A stretch of 59,669 nt of DNA, from positions 1 through 59,669 of the forward strand of contig BQJN01000012.1 in the NCBI GenBank assembly GCA_021604725.1. Reading direction: 5' to 3'. The position numbers were made by a program, and so were the translations under genes. How positions within the stretch are numbered: the stretch's first letter is position 1; each line of letters begins with the position of its first letter. Of this stretch, positions 41,091-51,085 are shown piece by piece. Source of the stretch: Lysobacteraceae bacterium (lineage in GTDB: Bacteria > Pseudomonadota > Gammaproteobacteria > Xanthomonadales > BQJN01). Under the pieces are notes generated by a model. That model worked only from the letters and a program-made list of their open reading frames with translations. It searched no databases and was not told the DNA's origin.

Positions 41091-41906
41091 TTACATGCGC
41101 GGAGCCAGTTCCACGCGTCGGTTCATGGCGCGGCCTTCGTCGGTGTCATTGCTGGCCACCGGCTGCGACTCACCATAACCCATGGCGTTCAGGTTGTCGC
41201 CGTTGACGCCTTTGCTGATCAGGTAATCGCGAACCGCGTTGGCGCGACGGTCTGACAGGCTCATGTTGTAGGTGTCTGAACCCATGCTGTCGGTGTGACC
41301 ACCAACCGTGAAGTTCAGGTCCGAGTTTTCTTTCATTACACGAGCGGTACGGTCCAGAATCGCCATTGATTCTGCGGTCAGCTGTGCTGAGTCGAACTCG
41401 AAGTGGACGCCTTCCAACTTGATATTGCGTTCTTTGGCGCAGCCCATGCCGTTGACATCGGTGCCCATTGGCGTGTCTTTACAGTGATCGTCGTCATCTT
41501 TGACGCCGTCCTTGTCACCGTCTTTCGGCAGCGGACAACCGCGGCTGTCAACTGGTGTGCCAGCAGGCGTGCCTGGGCAAGCATCACGATCGTCAGTGAC
41601 GCCATCGCCATCTGAATCACGTGGCGCCGGAGTAGGTGTCGGAGCTGAGCGCGGTGCGGCAGGTTCCGGAGCAGAAGAGTTCTTGACTGCGCAGATCAAG
41701 GTACCAGCGCCAAAGCCAGCGGCAGCAGCCTGGTTGCGATCTTCACTATCAAGATCTGAATCCATCAACGATACGGCAAGGCCGGTAGCAACAGCGCCAC
41801 CGAGGCCACACCAGATCGGATGGATCTCGTTGTAGCGACTGGACGCGCAACCCTGGGCAATCAGGGCCGTGGCCATGGCAATTAAAATAAGTCTGACAGG
41901 TCTCAT
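41091..41906 (-). CDS. OmpA-family lipoprotein with thrombospondin type 3 repeats
   Basis: A 271-residue outer-membrane lipoprotein. The signal peptide MRPVRLILIAMATALIAQG ends at a lipidated Cys (QGC). A glycine-zipper-like AVATGLAVSLM region follows, then two calcium-binding type 3 repeats (DSDGDGVTDDRDACPGTPAG; DGDKDGVKDDDDHC). The C-terminal OmpA domain (about residues 170-270) has GGHTDSMGSDTYNMSLSDRR and YGESQPVASNDTDEGRAMNRRVE, which bind peptidoglycan. The start at 41906 has an AGGGGAAT ribosome site. It anchors the outer membrane to the wall. Confidence 0.93.
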   Translation of the reverse strand: MRPVRLILIAMATALIAQGCASSRYNEIHPIWCGLGGAVATGLAVSLMDSDLDSEDRNQAAAAGFGAGTLICAVKNSSAPEPAAPRSAPTPTPAPRDSDGDGVTDDRDACPGTPAGTPVDSRGCPLPKDGDKDGVKDDDDHCKDTPMGTDVNGMGCAKERNIKLEGVHFEFDSAQLTAESMAILDRTARVMKENSDLNFTVGGHTDSMGSDTYNMSLSDRRANAVRDYLISKGVNGDNLNAMGYGESQPVASNDTDEGRAMNRRVELAPRM

Positions 41907-42047
41907 GCGTTGAATTCCCCTAGGTAATAAAGTGGCATGCACCCCGAAGTATAGCGAATTCAGTGCAAAAATGATCGCGTTCCTCCACGGGAGCATTATG
42001 ATGTTCCACTGATGTTGGAATGTAAACATACGTAGGAGTCACATTTC

Positions 42048-44351
42048 GTGTCCGATAAGCTGAAGCAGCAAGCGCTGGAATACCATCGTTCGCCGACCCC
42101 CGGGAAGATTCGAGTTGTGCCAAGCAAGGCATTGACTACGCAGCACGAACTGTCGTTGGCCTATTCGCCGGGTGTCGCCGCCGCTTGCGAGGCCATTGTT
42201 GAAGATGAAAACGCCGCATCTGAGATGACCTCTCGCGCCAACCTGGTGGGAGTGATTACCAACGGTACGGCAGTCCTTGGGCTCGGTTCGATTGGTCCGT
42301 TGGCCGCCAAGCCGGTTATGGAAGGCAAGGGCGTGCTTTTTCAGAAGTTCGCAGGTATCGATGTGTTCGATATTGAAATCGACGAGAACGACCCGGACAA
42401 GCTGGTCGATATCATCGCCTCTCTGGCCCCGACCTTTGGCGGCATCAATCTCGAAGACATCAAGGCACCGGAGTGCTTCGAAGTCGAGCGCCGCCTGCGC
42501 GATCGCTTGAAGATACCGGTGTTTCACGATGATCAACATGGCACCGCGATCATTACCGGTGCGGCCGTCATCAATGCGTTGCGGCTGGTCGAAAAGGACA
42601 TCGCCAAGGTTAAGTTGGTGACCTCAGGGGCCGGTGCTGCCGGCATTGCCTGTCTGGATATGTTGGTCGCGTTGGGTCTCAAGAAAGAGAACATTACAGC
42701 AACTGACCGTCATGGCGTGGTTTACGTTGGGCGTAGCGAAGACATGGACGATCGCAAAGCCGGTTATGCTCAGGACACTGACGCGCGAACTCTTGGCGAA
42801 GTGATCGACGGCGCGGATATCTTTCTTGGCGTTTCGGCTCCAGGTGTCTTGAGCGCCGATATGGTCAAGCGTATGGCTGATCAGCCGATCATCTTGGCGC
42901 TGGCCAACCCTATACCTGAGATCATGCCTGATGTTGCTCGAGAGGCGCGTCCCGATGCCATCATCGCGACAGGGCGCTCAGACTTTCCCAACCAGGTCAA
43001 CAACGTGTTGTGTTTTCCATACATGTTCCGTGGTGCGTTGGATGTAGGGGCTACGTGCATCAATGAGGAGATGAAGCGAGCGGCCGTGCTGGCACTGGCG
43101 GAACTTGCACGCAAGGAAGCCAGCGATGTGGTGCAACAGGCTTATGGTGGTGAATCACTGACCTTCGGCCCCGAATATCTGATTCCCAAGCCCTTTGACC
43201 CGAGGTTGCCGGTATTTCTGGCACCAGCAATCGCCAAGGCCGCGATGGACAGTGGTGTGGCCACGCGTCCGTTGACTGACCTGCAAGCCTACGAAGACAA
43301 AATGACCCAGTTTGTGTTCCGCACGGGCCTGGTCATGAAGCCATTGTTTGATGCCGCCAAGGCCAACCCGCAACGGGTCATCTATGCCGAGGGTGAAGAA
43401 GAGGTGGTGCTCAGTGCGGTTCAGGCCGTGATCGATGATGGTGTCGCCAAACCTATCCTGGTCGGCCGACCTGAAGTGGTACAGATGCGTATTGACCGAT
43501 TGGGTCTGCGCATTCGGCCCGACGTCGACTTTGAGTTGATCAACCCCGACAAGGATGATCGCTTCAAGCAATACTGGACGCTATTGCACCAGTTGATGGA
43601 GCGGCATGGCTACACCCCAGAGATCGCCAAGACCATCACCCGAACGCGCACCTCGGTGATCGCCGCACTGGCCTTGTTGATTGGCGATGCCGATGCCGCC
43701 ATTTGCGGCGTTATCGGGCGCTTCCACAAGCAGCTTAAATACATCCTTGATGTGGTCGGCTTAAAGGAGGGCGTTGAGTCGGCGGCCACTTTGTCCGGGA
43801 TTTTGGCGCGTGACGACAACATGTATTTCATGTGTGACACCTATGTTAATCCGGACCCCAGCGCCGAACAGATCGCCGATGCCACCCTGCTGGCCGCCGA
43901 GCGTATGCTGGATTTTGGCATCCGGCCACGCGTTGCATTGTTGTCGCACTCCAGCTTCGGCAGCCACCTCGATCACAGCGCGCGGAAGATGAAGCAGGCC
44001 GCGGCCATTTTGCACCAACGTGCGCCGAACCTGGAGGTTGAAGGTGAAATGCATGCCGACGCGGCGCTCGATCCGGAGCTGCGGCGTCGCATTTTCCCGA
44101 ACTCGCGACTGCAGGGGCAGGCCAATTTGTTGGTGATGCCGAACGTGGACGCAGCCAATATTTCGTTTCATCTGACGCGCATCGCCACCGGCGGTGTGGC
44201 CATCGGGCCGATTTTGCTGGGTGCGGCCAAACCGATCCACGTCATGACAGCATCTTCGACAGTTCGTCGATTGGTCAATATGACAGCTATCGCGGCGGTC
44301 GACGCGCAGAAAGCGGAGAGCTCGAAAGGGCAGCGGCAGCTGGAAATATGA
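42048..44351 (+). CDS. maeB: NADP-dependent malic enzyme with C-terminal phosphotransacetylase domain
   Basis: A 767-residue enzyme converting malate to pyruvate and CO2 with NADP. The N-terminal malic enzyme (about residues 1-430) has [46 protein letters not shown] and the NADP-binding [16 protein letters not shown]. The C-terminal part (about 435-767) resembles phosphate acetyltransferase ([18 protein letters not shown]) and serves as a regulatory, acetyl-CoA-sensing domain in E. coli MaeB. The start is GTG at 42048, with TAGGAG ten bases before it. It is divergent from the OmpA-like gene. Confidence 0.95.
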   Translation: MSDKLKQQALEYHRSPTPGKIRVVPSKALTTQHELSLAYSPGVAAACEAIVEDENAASEMTSRANLVGVITNGTAVLGLGSIGPLAAKPVMEGKGVLFQKFAGIDVFDIEIDENDPDKLVDIIASLAPTFGGINLEDIKAPECFEVERRLRDRLKIPVFHDDQHGTAIITGAAVINALRLVEKDIAKVKLVTSGAGAAGIACLDMLVALGLKKENITATDRHGVVYVGRSEDMDDRKAGYAQDTDARTLGEVIDGADIFLGVSAPGVLSADMVKRMADQPIILALANPIPEIMPDVAREARPDAIIATGRSDFPNQVNNVLCFPYMFRGALDVGATCINEEMKRAAVLALAELARKEASDVVQQAYGGESLTFGPEYLIPKPFDPRLPVFLAPAIAKAAMDSGVATRPLTDLQAYEDKMTQFVFRTGLVMKPLFDAAKANPQRVIYAEGEEEVVLSAVQAVIDDGVAKPILVGRPEVVQMRIDRLGLRIRPDVDFELINPDKDDRFKQYWTLLHQLMERHGYTPEIAKTITRTRTSVIAALALLIGDADAAICGVIGRFHKQLKYILDVVGLKEGVESAATLSGILARDDNMYFMCDTYVNPDPSAEQIADATLLAAERMLDFGIRPRVALLSHSSFGSHLDHSARKMKQAAAILHQRAPNLEVEGEMHADAALDPELRRRIFPNSRLQGQANLLVMPNVDAANISFHLTRIATGGVAIGPILLGAAKPIHVMTASSTVRRLVNMTAIAAVDAQKAESSKGQRQLEI

Positions 44352-44418
44352 GACGTTGGCAGCAGCCGACCGTTGTATGATCGGTCTGCTCACGCGGAAA
44401 AAACAGGAGAACACTGCC

Positions 44419-45438
44419 GTGATTGACGTACGTTGTTTGATATTGGCGTTTGCTTTGCTTGCAAGCGCATGGGCACCCATGGCCGCCGCTCAAGGCGAAG
44501 CGGTGACATTGGCCAACGATGAATGGCCACCATTTATTTTGCCATCAGGGCAAACCGGCAAGGCCCATCAACTGGTCTGCGAAGCGCTGCGGCGCTCCGG
44601 CCATGACTGCCAACTTCGGGTACAGGTCTGGGAGACCGTCCTTGAGAATGCAAAGATTGGGGCGATCGATGGTATCGCTGCGGTCTGGCACTCTTCCGAC
44701 CGAGAAGACTATTTGCTGTTTTCCGAACCCTACCTCACCAATCGAATCGTACCGGTGATTTCCAGTGAGTCAGGTATCAGCATCGAGTCGGCATCGGATC
44801 TCGCGGGCCTTCGTGTAGCGTTGGTCAACGGGTACGCGTACGGCGAGGAGCTGTCATCCGTGGCGGACACGTTTGAGACAGTTGAGGCCAGCGGAGGTCA
44901 GCAGGCATTGCGGCATTTGAGCGAGGGAAGGGCGGACGTTGCCTTGGTCGACGAACTGGTGGCCCGCGATCGCCTGGCATCGGATAGCAGCAAACAACTG
45001 ACTGTGCTGAGCACTGTGCTGGCCTACCGCAGCCTGCACTTTGCAATGGCTCGTTTAAGCCCGAATGCCGAAACAATTCTGGCTGATTTTCACCGCGCCT
45101 ACGAGGCCATGCTGCTCGATGGCACCGTCAACGACATTCTGGAAGTTGACTGGCTAGCCACCGATTTCGGCCAGGCGGGCACCATCAGTGTGGTCATGCG
45201 CAGTGGCATCAGTCTGGATGAGCTCGCCAATCCGACAGCTACCGGTTCGCTGTATGCCCTCGATCAATCAGAGCTGGACTGGGTTGGCGGGCGTTCGGAG
45301 GCGGATGTTGATGTCAACTTCAAGGTCAAAGGCGAAACTTTCGCGTCAATGGAGGACGCCATGGACAACGCTTTTGGACGTGAGTCTTTGTGTCATCACG
45401 TCGAGTACTCGTCGACCTTCGACTGTTCGTTTAATTAG
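44419..45438 (+). CDS. Periplasmic solute-binding protein, family 3
   Basis: A 339-residue exported binding protein. The GTG at 44419 has CAGGAGA as ribosome site and gives MIDVRCLILAFALLASAWAP, a clean signal peptide ending AAAQG. The type 3 fold is seen in LANDEWPPFILPSGQTGKAHQLVCEALRRSG, then DREDYLLFSEPYLTNRIVPVI and LAGLRVALVNGYAYGEEL. The last 80 residues are an unusual extension with two Cys near the end. No permease or ATPase gene is adjacent, so it may be an orphan sensor or use a distant transporter. Its TAG stop is the first codon of the hairpin element. Confidence 0.83.
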   Translation: MIDVRCLILAFALLASAWAPMAAAQGEAVTLANDEWPPFILPSGQTGKAHQLVCEALRRSGHDCQLRVQVWETVLENAKIGAIDGIAAVWHSSDREDYLLFSEPYLTNRIVPVISSESGISIESASDLAGLRVALVNGYAYGEELSSVADTFETVEASGGQQALRHLSEGRADVALVDELVARDRLASDSSKQLTVLSTVLAYRSLHFAMARLSPNAETILADFHRAYEAMLLDGTVNDILEVDWLATDFGQAGTISVVMRSGISLDELANPTATGSLYALDQSELDWVGGRSEADVDVNFKVKGETFASMEDAMDNAFGRESLCHHVEYSSTFDCSFN

Positions 45439-45591
45439 AGGTCGTCCACGATTAGCCATCCATGGCTAACGCGGACACGTACTTTCAGAAGCGTGGTTAT
45501 GAAAGTTCTTCATTTTCAATGGCTTGAAAATGCCGGTCCATCCGTGGACCGGTCGAGCTGGTCCAGAAACCTAAACTGTGGACGCGCTCTA
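45436..45591. repeat. 156-bp multi-hairpin element, copy 2
   Basis: Nearly identical to copy 1 (about five differences by eye, one of which alters CATTTCC to CATTTTC and improves that stem). The triple A/B/C segments are GGTCCA 45535-45540, TGGACC 45545-45550 and GGTCCA 45560-45565. The first three bases are the stop codon of the preceding gene. Confidence 0.9.
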
Positions 45592-45593
45592 AC

Positions 45594-45643
45594 TAGTCGC
45601 CTTCCGCGATTAGCCACGGATGGCCAATCGTGGAGAACCTCTA
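45594..45643. repeat. Small 50-bp hairpin related to the element's first stem
   Basis: TAGTCGCC... to ...CCTCTA with the stem CGATTAGCCA-CGGA-TGGCCAATCG. It resembles the first hairpin of the 156-bp element joined to its last bases, as if the middle had been lost. It lies between copy 2 and the cupin gene stop. Confidence 0.6.
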
Positions 45644-45644
45644 A

Positions 45645-46022
45645 CTAGTTCATGCATTCCAGATCGACATAGGCGGATACCCGAAAACGTGGGCTGCAGA
45701 TGGCCAGGAATATCAGATCCTGCTGTTGGCAGGTGTTGCTAATGCGCTGCCGAGTGTCCGGCGGAATGATCACCACGTCGCCGGCTGACACGGTCGTTTC
45801 CAGGTCTCCGACGGCAACCAAACCCTGGCCGGACAACACAACATAACGCTCGGTGATGCCAGTCAATTGATGCCAGGCAGTAGTCACGCCGGGCTCGACT
45901 CGGGCTCTGGCAATCGATAGCTGCGCACTGGATTCCACGTTCAGCCACTCGGTGATGTAACATCGTTCATCGAAGTAATATTCGCTTTGCTGGCTTCCGC
46001 GAATGACCTGTGGCATGTTCAT
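45645..46022 (-). CDS. Single-domain cupin protein
   Basis: A 125-residue small beta-barrel protein. The first cupin motif is GVTTAWHQLTGITERYVVLSGQGLVAVG and the second PPDTRQRISNTCQQQDLIFLAICSPRF. Compared with the classic metal site G-x5-H-x-H-x3-4-E-x6-G, one His and the Glu are kept and the second His reads Leu, so metal binding may be weak. The start at 46022 (MNMPQVIRGSQQSEYYFDE) is preferred to the upstream open frame. It is divergent from aceE with about 180 bp between. Function is unknown. Confidence 0.8.
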   Translation of the reverse strand: MNMPQVIRGSQQSEYYFDERCYITEWLNVESSAQLSIARARVEPGVTTAWHQLTGITERYVVLSGQGLVAVGDLETTVSAGDVVIIPPDTRQRISNTCQQQDLIFLAICSPRFRVSAYVDLECMN

Positions 46023-46206
46023 GGGCTGGTGTGCCTTGTCGCGCAAATAAGTCCGTATTGTAAACGCCCGACTCAGGACAACAATCAGTCGGGGACAAGG
46101 CGAAAACGATTGAGGATCCGATCCGTCCTGGACGGGTTGGTATGAACTGACATGGCGCGGGCAGTGACTGCCGGCGGCCTGAACAAATACTGACTGGAGA
46201 GCGCAA

Positions 46207-48873
46207 GTGAGCGTAAACCCGCTGACTGAATCGGACATTGATCCGCAAGAAACCGAAGAATGGCTGGACGCATTGACCGCGGTGATCCAGCGTGAGGGCC
46301 CAGAGCGAGCCCATTATCTGCTGGAGAAAATGGTCGATTTGTCGCGTCGCTCTGGGGCGCATTTGCCCTACGATGCGACCACCGCCTACGTCAACACCAT
46401 TCCTCCCAATATGGAGGAACGCTCCGATGGCGACTCTGCGCTGGAGTGGCGGCTACGATCTTTGATTCGCTGGAACGCGCTGGCCATGGTGGTGCGCGCC
46501 AACCGTCGTGAGGGTGACCTCGGTGGCCACATCGCCAGCTTTGCCTCAGCCGCAACTTTGTACGATGTGGGATTCAATCACTTCTGGCATGCGCCAACCG
46601 CAGACCATGGTGGTGATTTACTCTACATTCAGGGCCACTCGTCACCCGGGATCTATGCGCGCGCATTTCTCGAAGGCCGTCTGACTGAAGACCAGATGGA
46701 CAAGTTTCGACGTGAGGTGGACGGTGGTGGCCTGTCATCCTACCCACACCCCTGGTTAATGCCTGACTTCTGGCAGTTTCCGACTGTTTCCATGGGGCTC
46801 GGTCCGATCACCGCGATCTACCAGGCGCGCTTTTTGAAGTACATGCACAACCGTGAGTTGGCAGATACCGCGAAGCGCAAGGTATGGGCCTTCCTCGGCG
46901 ATGGCGAAACCGATGAGCCAGAGTCACTGGGTGCCATCTCCCTGGCAGGACGCGAAAAACTGGATAATCTGGTATTCGTAGTCAACTGCAACCTGCAGCG
47001 TCTTGACGGCCCGGTGCGAGGCAATGGCAAGATCATTCAAGAGTTAGAGGGCGTATTCCGCGGGGCTGGATGGAACGTCATCAAGGTGATCTGGGGCAGC
47101 TACTGGGATCCACTGCTGGCTCGCGATACCAAAGGTCTGTTGCGCCAGCGCATGGAAGAGGCGGTCGATGGCCTGTATCAAAACTGCAAGGCCAAGGGAG
47201 GGGCGTACACCCGCGAACACTTCTTCGGCAAGTACCCGGAACTCAAAGCGATGGTGGCCAACATGTCCGACCAGGACATCTGGCGCCTGAATCGTGGTGG
47301 ACACGACCCCCACAAAATATACGCTGCCTACCATGCGGCGGTGAATCACACCGGTCAGCCGACCGTGATTTTGGCCAAGACGGTCAAGGGCTATGGCATG
47401 GGTGAGGCTGGCGAGAGTCAGAACATTACTCACCAACAGAAAAAGATGGGCCATGACCCGATCATGGCTTTCCGTGATCGGTTTAATATTCCGATCAGCG
47501 ACGACAAAATCGATGAAGTACCGTATTACCAGCCGCCGGAAGACTCCGATGAGATGCGCTATCTAAAGGCTCGTCGCGAAAAGCTGGGTGGCTCACTGCC
47601 TGTTCGCACGGCAACTGCCGACAAGTTGCCAGTGCCCAAGCTCGATGCCTTCAAGGCGCTGCTTGAGGGTACCGGTGAGCGCGAAATCTCGACCACCATG
47701 GCCTTTGTTCGCACCTTGGCTGTGTTGCTGCGTCAAAAGGGTTTGAAGGAACGCATCGTGCCCATCGTTTGTGATGAGGCGCGCACCTTCGGCATGGAAG
47801 GCATGTTTCGCCAGTTGGGTATCTACTCCTCGGTCGGGCAGCAATACGAGCCGGTCGATTCAGATCAGCTGATGTACTACCGCGAGGACAAGAAAGGGCA
47901 GATTCTGCAGGAAGGCATTACTGAGGCCGGGGCGTTCTCGTCCTGGTTGGCCGCGGCCACCTCATATTCGACCAACGGTGTCAGCATGGTGCCGTTCTAC
48001 ATCTTCTACTCGATGTTTGGCTTTCAGCGCATTGGTGATCTGGCCTGGGCGGCCGGTGATATGCGGGCCAGAGGGTTCCTGATTGGCGGCACCTCAGGCC
48101 GTACCACCCTCAATGGTGAAGGCCTGCAGCATGAAGATGGCCAGAGCCATTTGTTGTCGGGGGCCATCCCGAACTGCATTTCCTATGACCCTACGTTCGC
48201 TCACGAAGTGGCGGTGATTGTGCGCGAGGGCCTGCGCCGTATGGTCGAAGAGCATGACGATGTCTACTACTACATGACCGTCATGAACGAGAACTACACC
48301 CACCCAGCGATGCTTGAAGATTGCGACGAAGGCATCATCAAGGGCATGTATCGCTTAAGCGAAGGCGGCAAGGCAGAAAATCGCGTGCAACTGCTAGGTA
48401 GCGGCGCGATTTTGCGAGAGGCGATCGCTGCCGGTGAACTGCTACGCGAGCACTTCGAGGTCGAGTCAGACGTGTGGAGTTGCACCAGCTTTACTGAGCT
48501 GGCGCGCGACGGCCGGGCGGTGGAGCGGCGCAATCGACTGAATCCAGGCAAGAAAGCAAGCAAGCCGTATGTGACTGAATGCCTTGAGAAAAGTGAAGGT
48601 CCGGTGATTGCGGCGACCGATTATGTTCGCCTTTTCGCCGAGCAGATTCGTGCCTTTGTACCCGGCGACTACCATGTGCTAGGAACCGATGGCTTCGGAC
48701 GAAGTGACACCCGCGAGCAGCTGCGAAAGTTCTTCGAAGTGGATCGCTATCATGTCGCCTACACGGCGATTGCTGCTTTGGTTGAGCAGGGCAAACTGCC
48801 AAAGACGGCGATGGCCAAGGCACGAAAAGTATTCAACATTGATTCCAACAAGCCTGATCCGGTGGTGAGTTAA
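46207..48873 (+). CDS. aceE: Pyruvate dehydrogenase E1, homodimeric type
   Basis: An 888-residue thiamine diphosphate enzyme decarboxylating pyruvate. Cofactor motif: FLGDGETDEPES with NCNLQRLDGP about 30 residues on. Other markers: GHSSPGIYARAFLEGRL, YPHPWLMPDFWQFPTVSMGLGP, VKGYGMGEAGE and the C-terminal GTDGFGRSDTREQLRKFFEV. Length fits (880-890). The start is GTG at 46207 with a GGAGAG ribosome site. It is followed after 1 bp by aceF. This complete pair could make the damaged E1-alpha/beta system at 23.5-26.9 kb dispensable for pyruvate oxidation. Confidence 0.97.
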   Translation: MSVNPLTESDIDPQETEEWLDALTAVIQREGPERAHYLLEKMVDLSRRSGAHLPYDATTAYVNTIPPNMEERSDGDSALEWRLRSLIRWNALAMVVRANRREGDLGGHIASFASAATLYDVGFNHFWHAPTADHGGDLLYIQGHSSPGIYARAFLEGRLTEDQMDKFRREVDGGGLSSYPHPWLMPDFWQFPTVSMGLGPITAIYQARFLKYMHNRELADTAKRKVWAFLGDGETDEPESLGAISLAGREKLDNLVFVVNCNLQRLDGPVRGNGKIIQELEGVFRGAGWNVIKVIWGSYWDPLLARDTKGLLRQRMEEAVDGLYQNCKAKGGAYTREHFFGKYPELKAMVANMSDQDIWRLNRGGHDPHKIYAAYHAAVNHTGQPTVILAKTVKGYGMGEAGESQNITHQQKKMGHDPIMAFRDRFNIPISDDKIDEVPYYQPPEDSDEMRYLKARREKLGGSLPVRTATADKLPVPKLDAFKALLEGTGEREISTTMAFVRTLAVLLRQKGLKERIVPIVCDEARTFGMEGMFRQLGIYSSVGQQYEPVDSDQLMYYREDKKGQILQEGITEAGAFSSWLAAATSYSTNGVSMVPFYIFYSMFGFQRIGDLAWAAGDMRARGFLIGGTSGRTTLNGEGLQHEDGQSHLLSGAIPNCISYDPTFAHEVAVIVREGLRRMVEEHDDVYYYMTVMNENYTHPAMLEDCDEGIIKGMYRLSEGGKAENRVQLLGSGAILREAIAAGELLREHFEVESDVWSCTSFTELARDGRAVERRNRLNPGKKASKPYVTECLEKSEGPVIAATDYVRLFAEQIRAFVPGDYHVLGTDGFGRSDTREQLRKFFEVDRYHVAYTAIAALVEQGKLPKTAMAKARKVFNIDSNKPDPVVS

Positions 48874-48874
48874 C

Positions 48875-50215
48875 GTGGCTCAAACGATAGATATTAAAGT
48901 CCCCGATATTGGTGATTTCAGCGATATTCCCGTCATTGAGGTGTTGGCCGCTGAGGGCGACACAGTGGAGGCCGAACAGTCGCTGATTACTCTGGAAAGC
49001 GACAAAGCGACCATGGAAGTGCCGGCCCCTGCCAATGGCAAGATCGTGTCAATGACGGTCAAGGTCGGCGACAACGTGTCGGAGGGCGTCGTGATAGGCA
49101 GCATGGAAGTGGCCGATGATGCGTCTGCGGACGAGCCGGAGGAGGACAACGATCAGTCCGCGTCCGAGCCAGCACAAGCGGAAGCTGAGCCGAAGCCAGA
49201 GCCGAAGAAAACACCGGCAGCTGAGTCCAAAGCTAGTGACGACGACAAATCCGCTGGGCCCAGTGATCCACCGGTGCCGCATGATCCATCTGAACTGGAT
49301 CAGGCTGAGCTGCCGCATGCCAGCCCATCGGTACGTCGTTTCGCCCGTGAGCTTGGCGTTGACCTCAAAGCGGTGAATGGAACCGGTCCGAAAGGCCGTA
49401 TTTTGCGCGAAGACGTGCAGGGCTTCGTCAAATCCAGCCTCCAAAGTGGAGGCGCGGGTCAGGCGACTGGCGGTGGTCTGTCGGTATTGGCCGCACCCAA
49501 GGTCGATTTCAGCAAGTTTGGCGAGGTTGAGAGTCAGCCCTTGAGTCGCATCAAGAAAATCTCGGGCGCCAACCTGCATCGCAACTGGGTGACGATTCCG
49601 CATGTGACCCAACATGACGAGGCCGACATCACCGACATGGAGGCCTTTCGCAAGGGGCATGCCGAACAGGCTGCAGCGAATGGCACCAAGTTGACACCGG
49701 TAGTATTCCTGATGAAAGCCTGTGTCGCCGCGCTGAAGAAATTTCCGCATTTCAATGCCTCGCTGGATGAGAGCGGCGAAAACCTGGTAATCAAGAAATA
49801 CTTCCACATTGGCGTCGCCGTTGATACGCCAGATGGTCTGGTGGTGCCGGTGATTCGTGACGTCGATCAGAAGTCGATATTCGAACTTGCGGCGGAACTT
49901 GTCGAAGCCAGTGGCAAGGCGCGGGCGAAGAAACTGTCGCCGACCGATATGCAGGGCGGTTCGATGTCGATTTCCAGTCTCGGTGGTATCGGTGGGACCG
50001 CTTTTACACCGATCGTCAACGCACCCGAAGTGGTGATTCTTGGCGTGTCCAGATCGCGCATGACGCCGGTATGGAACGGTGAGAGTTTTCAGCCGCGTCT
50101 GATGTTGCCGTTGTCTTTATCTTACGATCACCGAGTGGTCGATGGCGCCGATGCAGCAAGGTTTACCGCCTACATTGGCTGGATACTGAGCGATATTCGT
50201 CGGGTCTTGCTGTGA
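48875..50215 (+). CDS. aceF: Pyruvate dehydrogenase E2, dihydrolipoamide acetyltransferase
   Basis: A 446-residue E2 with one lipoyl domain (TLESDKATMEVPAP, lipoyl Lys at about residue 45), an acidic and Pro/Ala linker, a subunit-binding domain (ASPSVRRFARELGVDLKAVNGTG) and the catalytic domain with canonical LSYDHRVVDGADAARF. E. coli AceF has three lipoyl domains; one is common in relatives. GTG start at 48875, 1 bp after the aceE stop. The last 4 bp overlap the protease gene (GTGA). No E3 gene is in the window. Confidence 0.95.
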   Translation: MAQTIDIKVPDIGDFSDIPVIEVLAAEGDTVEAEQSLITLESDKATMEVPAPANGKIVSMTVKVGDNVSEGVVIGSMEVADDASADEPEEDNDQSASEPAQAEAEPKPEPKKTPAAESKASDDDKSAGPSDPPVPHDPSELDQAELPHASPSVRRFARELGVDLKAVNGTGPKGRILREDVQGFVKSSLQSGGAGQATGGGLSVLAAPKVDFSKFGEVESQPLSRIKKISGANLHRNWVTIPHVTQHDEADITDMEAFRKGHAEQAAANGTKLTPVVFLMKACVAALKKFPHFNASLDESGENLVIKKYFHIGVAVDTPDGLVVPVIRDVDQKSIFELAAELVEASGKARAKKLSPTDMQGGSMSISSLGGIGGTAFTPIVNAPEVVILGVSRSRMTPVWNGESFQPRLMLPLSLSYDHRVVDGADAARFTAYIGWILSDIRRVLL

Positions 50216-50976
50216 CACCAACCTCTTGCCGGCTGGCCGTTGTCGCGCTGCTCTGCGGTTTTTTGTCTGCCTGTGTCACGCCGTTGACCAAACAGCCAGA
50301 TGCCCCGGCGAATACGGAGGTTGTGGTCGAAGAGCCGGTGGTCATTGAAACGGTGGTGGAAGCAGTCGATGAGTGCCTGCTGCAGGTCCAGCAGTTGCGG
50401 CAAGAGCACGCCGCGCACCGCGAACAAACCTCAAAGCTTGAAGATCAGGTGGCGCGGGTCAACGCCGGCATGGATTCGTTGTTGGATCGGCCTGTTCCAG
50501 AGCCGGTCGAGCTCACGGCCTGCATTCCTGACGTGGCAGTGGACGAGCCGGCGAAAGACTTGATTGGTGCCATTGAGTGGATTTACATGGACCCGCCCGG
50601 GCGCCACTATCGCGCCCGTGTCGACAGCGGTGCGGAAACCTCCTCGCTGAGCGCACAGAACTTGATGGAGTTTGAGCGCGACGGTGAGGACTGGGTACGT
50701 TTCATGTTTGATCACGATGGCGATGACGAAGGCGTCGAAATTGAGTTGCCGGTGTCGCGAGTGGTGTTGGTCCGTCAGGTTTCAAGTGAAGAAACACAGC
50801 GTCGGCCGGTGGTGGAAATGGCCATCAATATTGGCTCCATGGTGCATGGCACCGAGTTTACCCTGACTGACCGCAGCCAAATGAGCTACCCGGTGTTGCT
50901 GGGCAGAGCCTTCTTGCGAGACATTTACCTGATCGACGTTTCACGGTCCTACATCCACGGTAAACATAGGCCTTAA
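50212..50976 (+). CDS. Retropepsin-like aspartic protease lipoprotein (PF05618, RimK-associated)
   Basis: A 254-residue lipoprotein: signal peptide LAVVALLCGFLSAC gives a lipidated Cys at about residue 21, followed by a coiled-coil-prone stretch (ECLLQVQQLRQEHAAHREQ). The protease domain (about residues 115-250) has the catalytic D-S-G-A in RARVDSGAETSSLSA and the closing YPVLLGRAFLRD, the single-domain retropepsin fold once called ATP-dependent zinc protease. GTG start, 4-bp overlap with aceF. Together with the two following genes it forms a conserved trio: protease, 7TM inactive transglutaminase, ATP-grasp ligase. A peptide or peptidoglycan-modification role is likely but not proven. Confidence 0.88.
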   Translation: MTPTSCRLAVVALLCGFLSACVTPLTKQPDAPANTEVVVEEPVVIETVVEAVDECLLQVQQLRQEHAAHREQTSKLEDQVARVNAGMDSLLDRPVPEPVELTACIPDVAVDEPAKDLIGAIEWIYMDPPGRHYRARVDSGAETSSLSAQNLMEFERDGEDWVRFMFDHDGDDEGVEIELPVSRVVLVRQVSSEETQRRPVVEMAINIGSMVHGTEFTLTDRSQMSYPVLLGRAFLRDIYLIDVSRSYIHGKHRP

Positions 50977-51037
50977 GCGTCTGGTACAGTGAAGGCTAAC
51001 AGAACTGCAAGATTCTGCGCTTCAACAAGGGAAAAAA

Positions 51038-51085
51038 ATGATCAAGCCGAGTGAATTGGGGCTGTTTGAGGGCTTGGCTGTATGA
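51038..51085 (+). CDS. 15-codon leader ORF overlapping the 7TM transglutaminase start
   Basis: ATG at 51038 with AAGGGAAAA as ribosome site opens MIKPSELGLFEGLAV and ends in TGA overlapping the next gene's ATG (ATGA, 51082-51085). The arrangement would couple the next gene's translation to this short frame. Too short for homology; it could be a regulatory leader, or show that the real start context of the next gene is weak. Confidence 0.4.
   Translation: MIKPSELGLFEGLAV

Noticed and set aside
42039-44480. Long open frames antisense to maeB
   Set aside because: They contain no recognisable domains and follow from the high GC third positions of maeB on the other strand.
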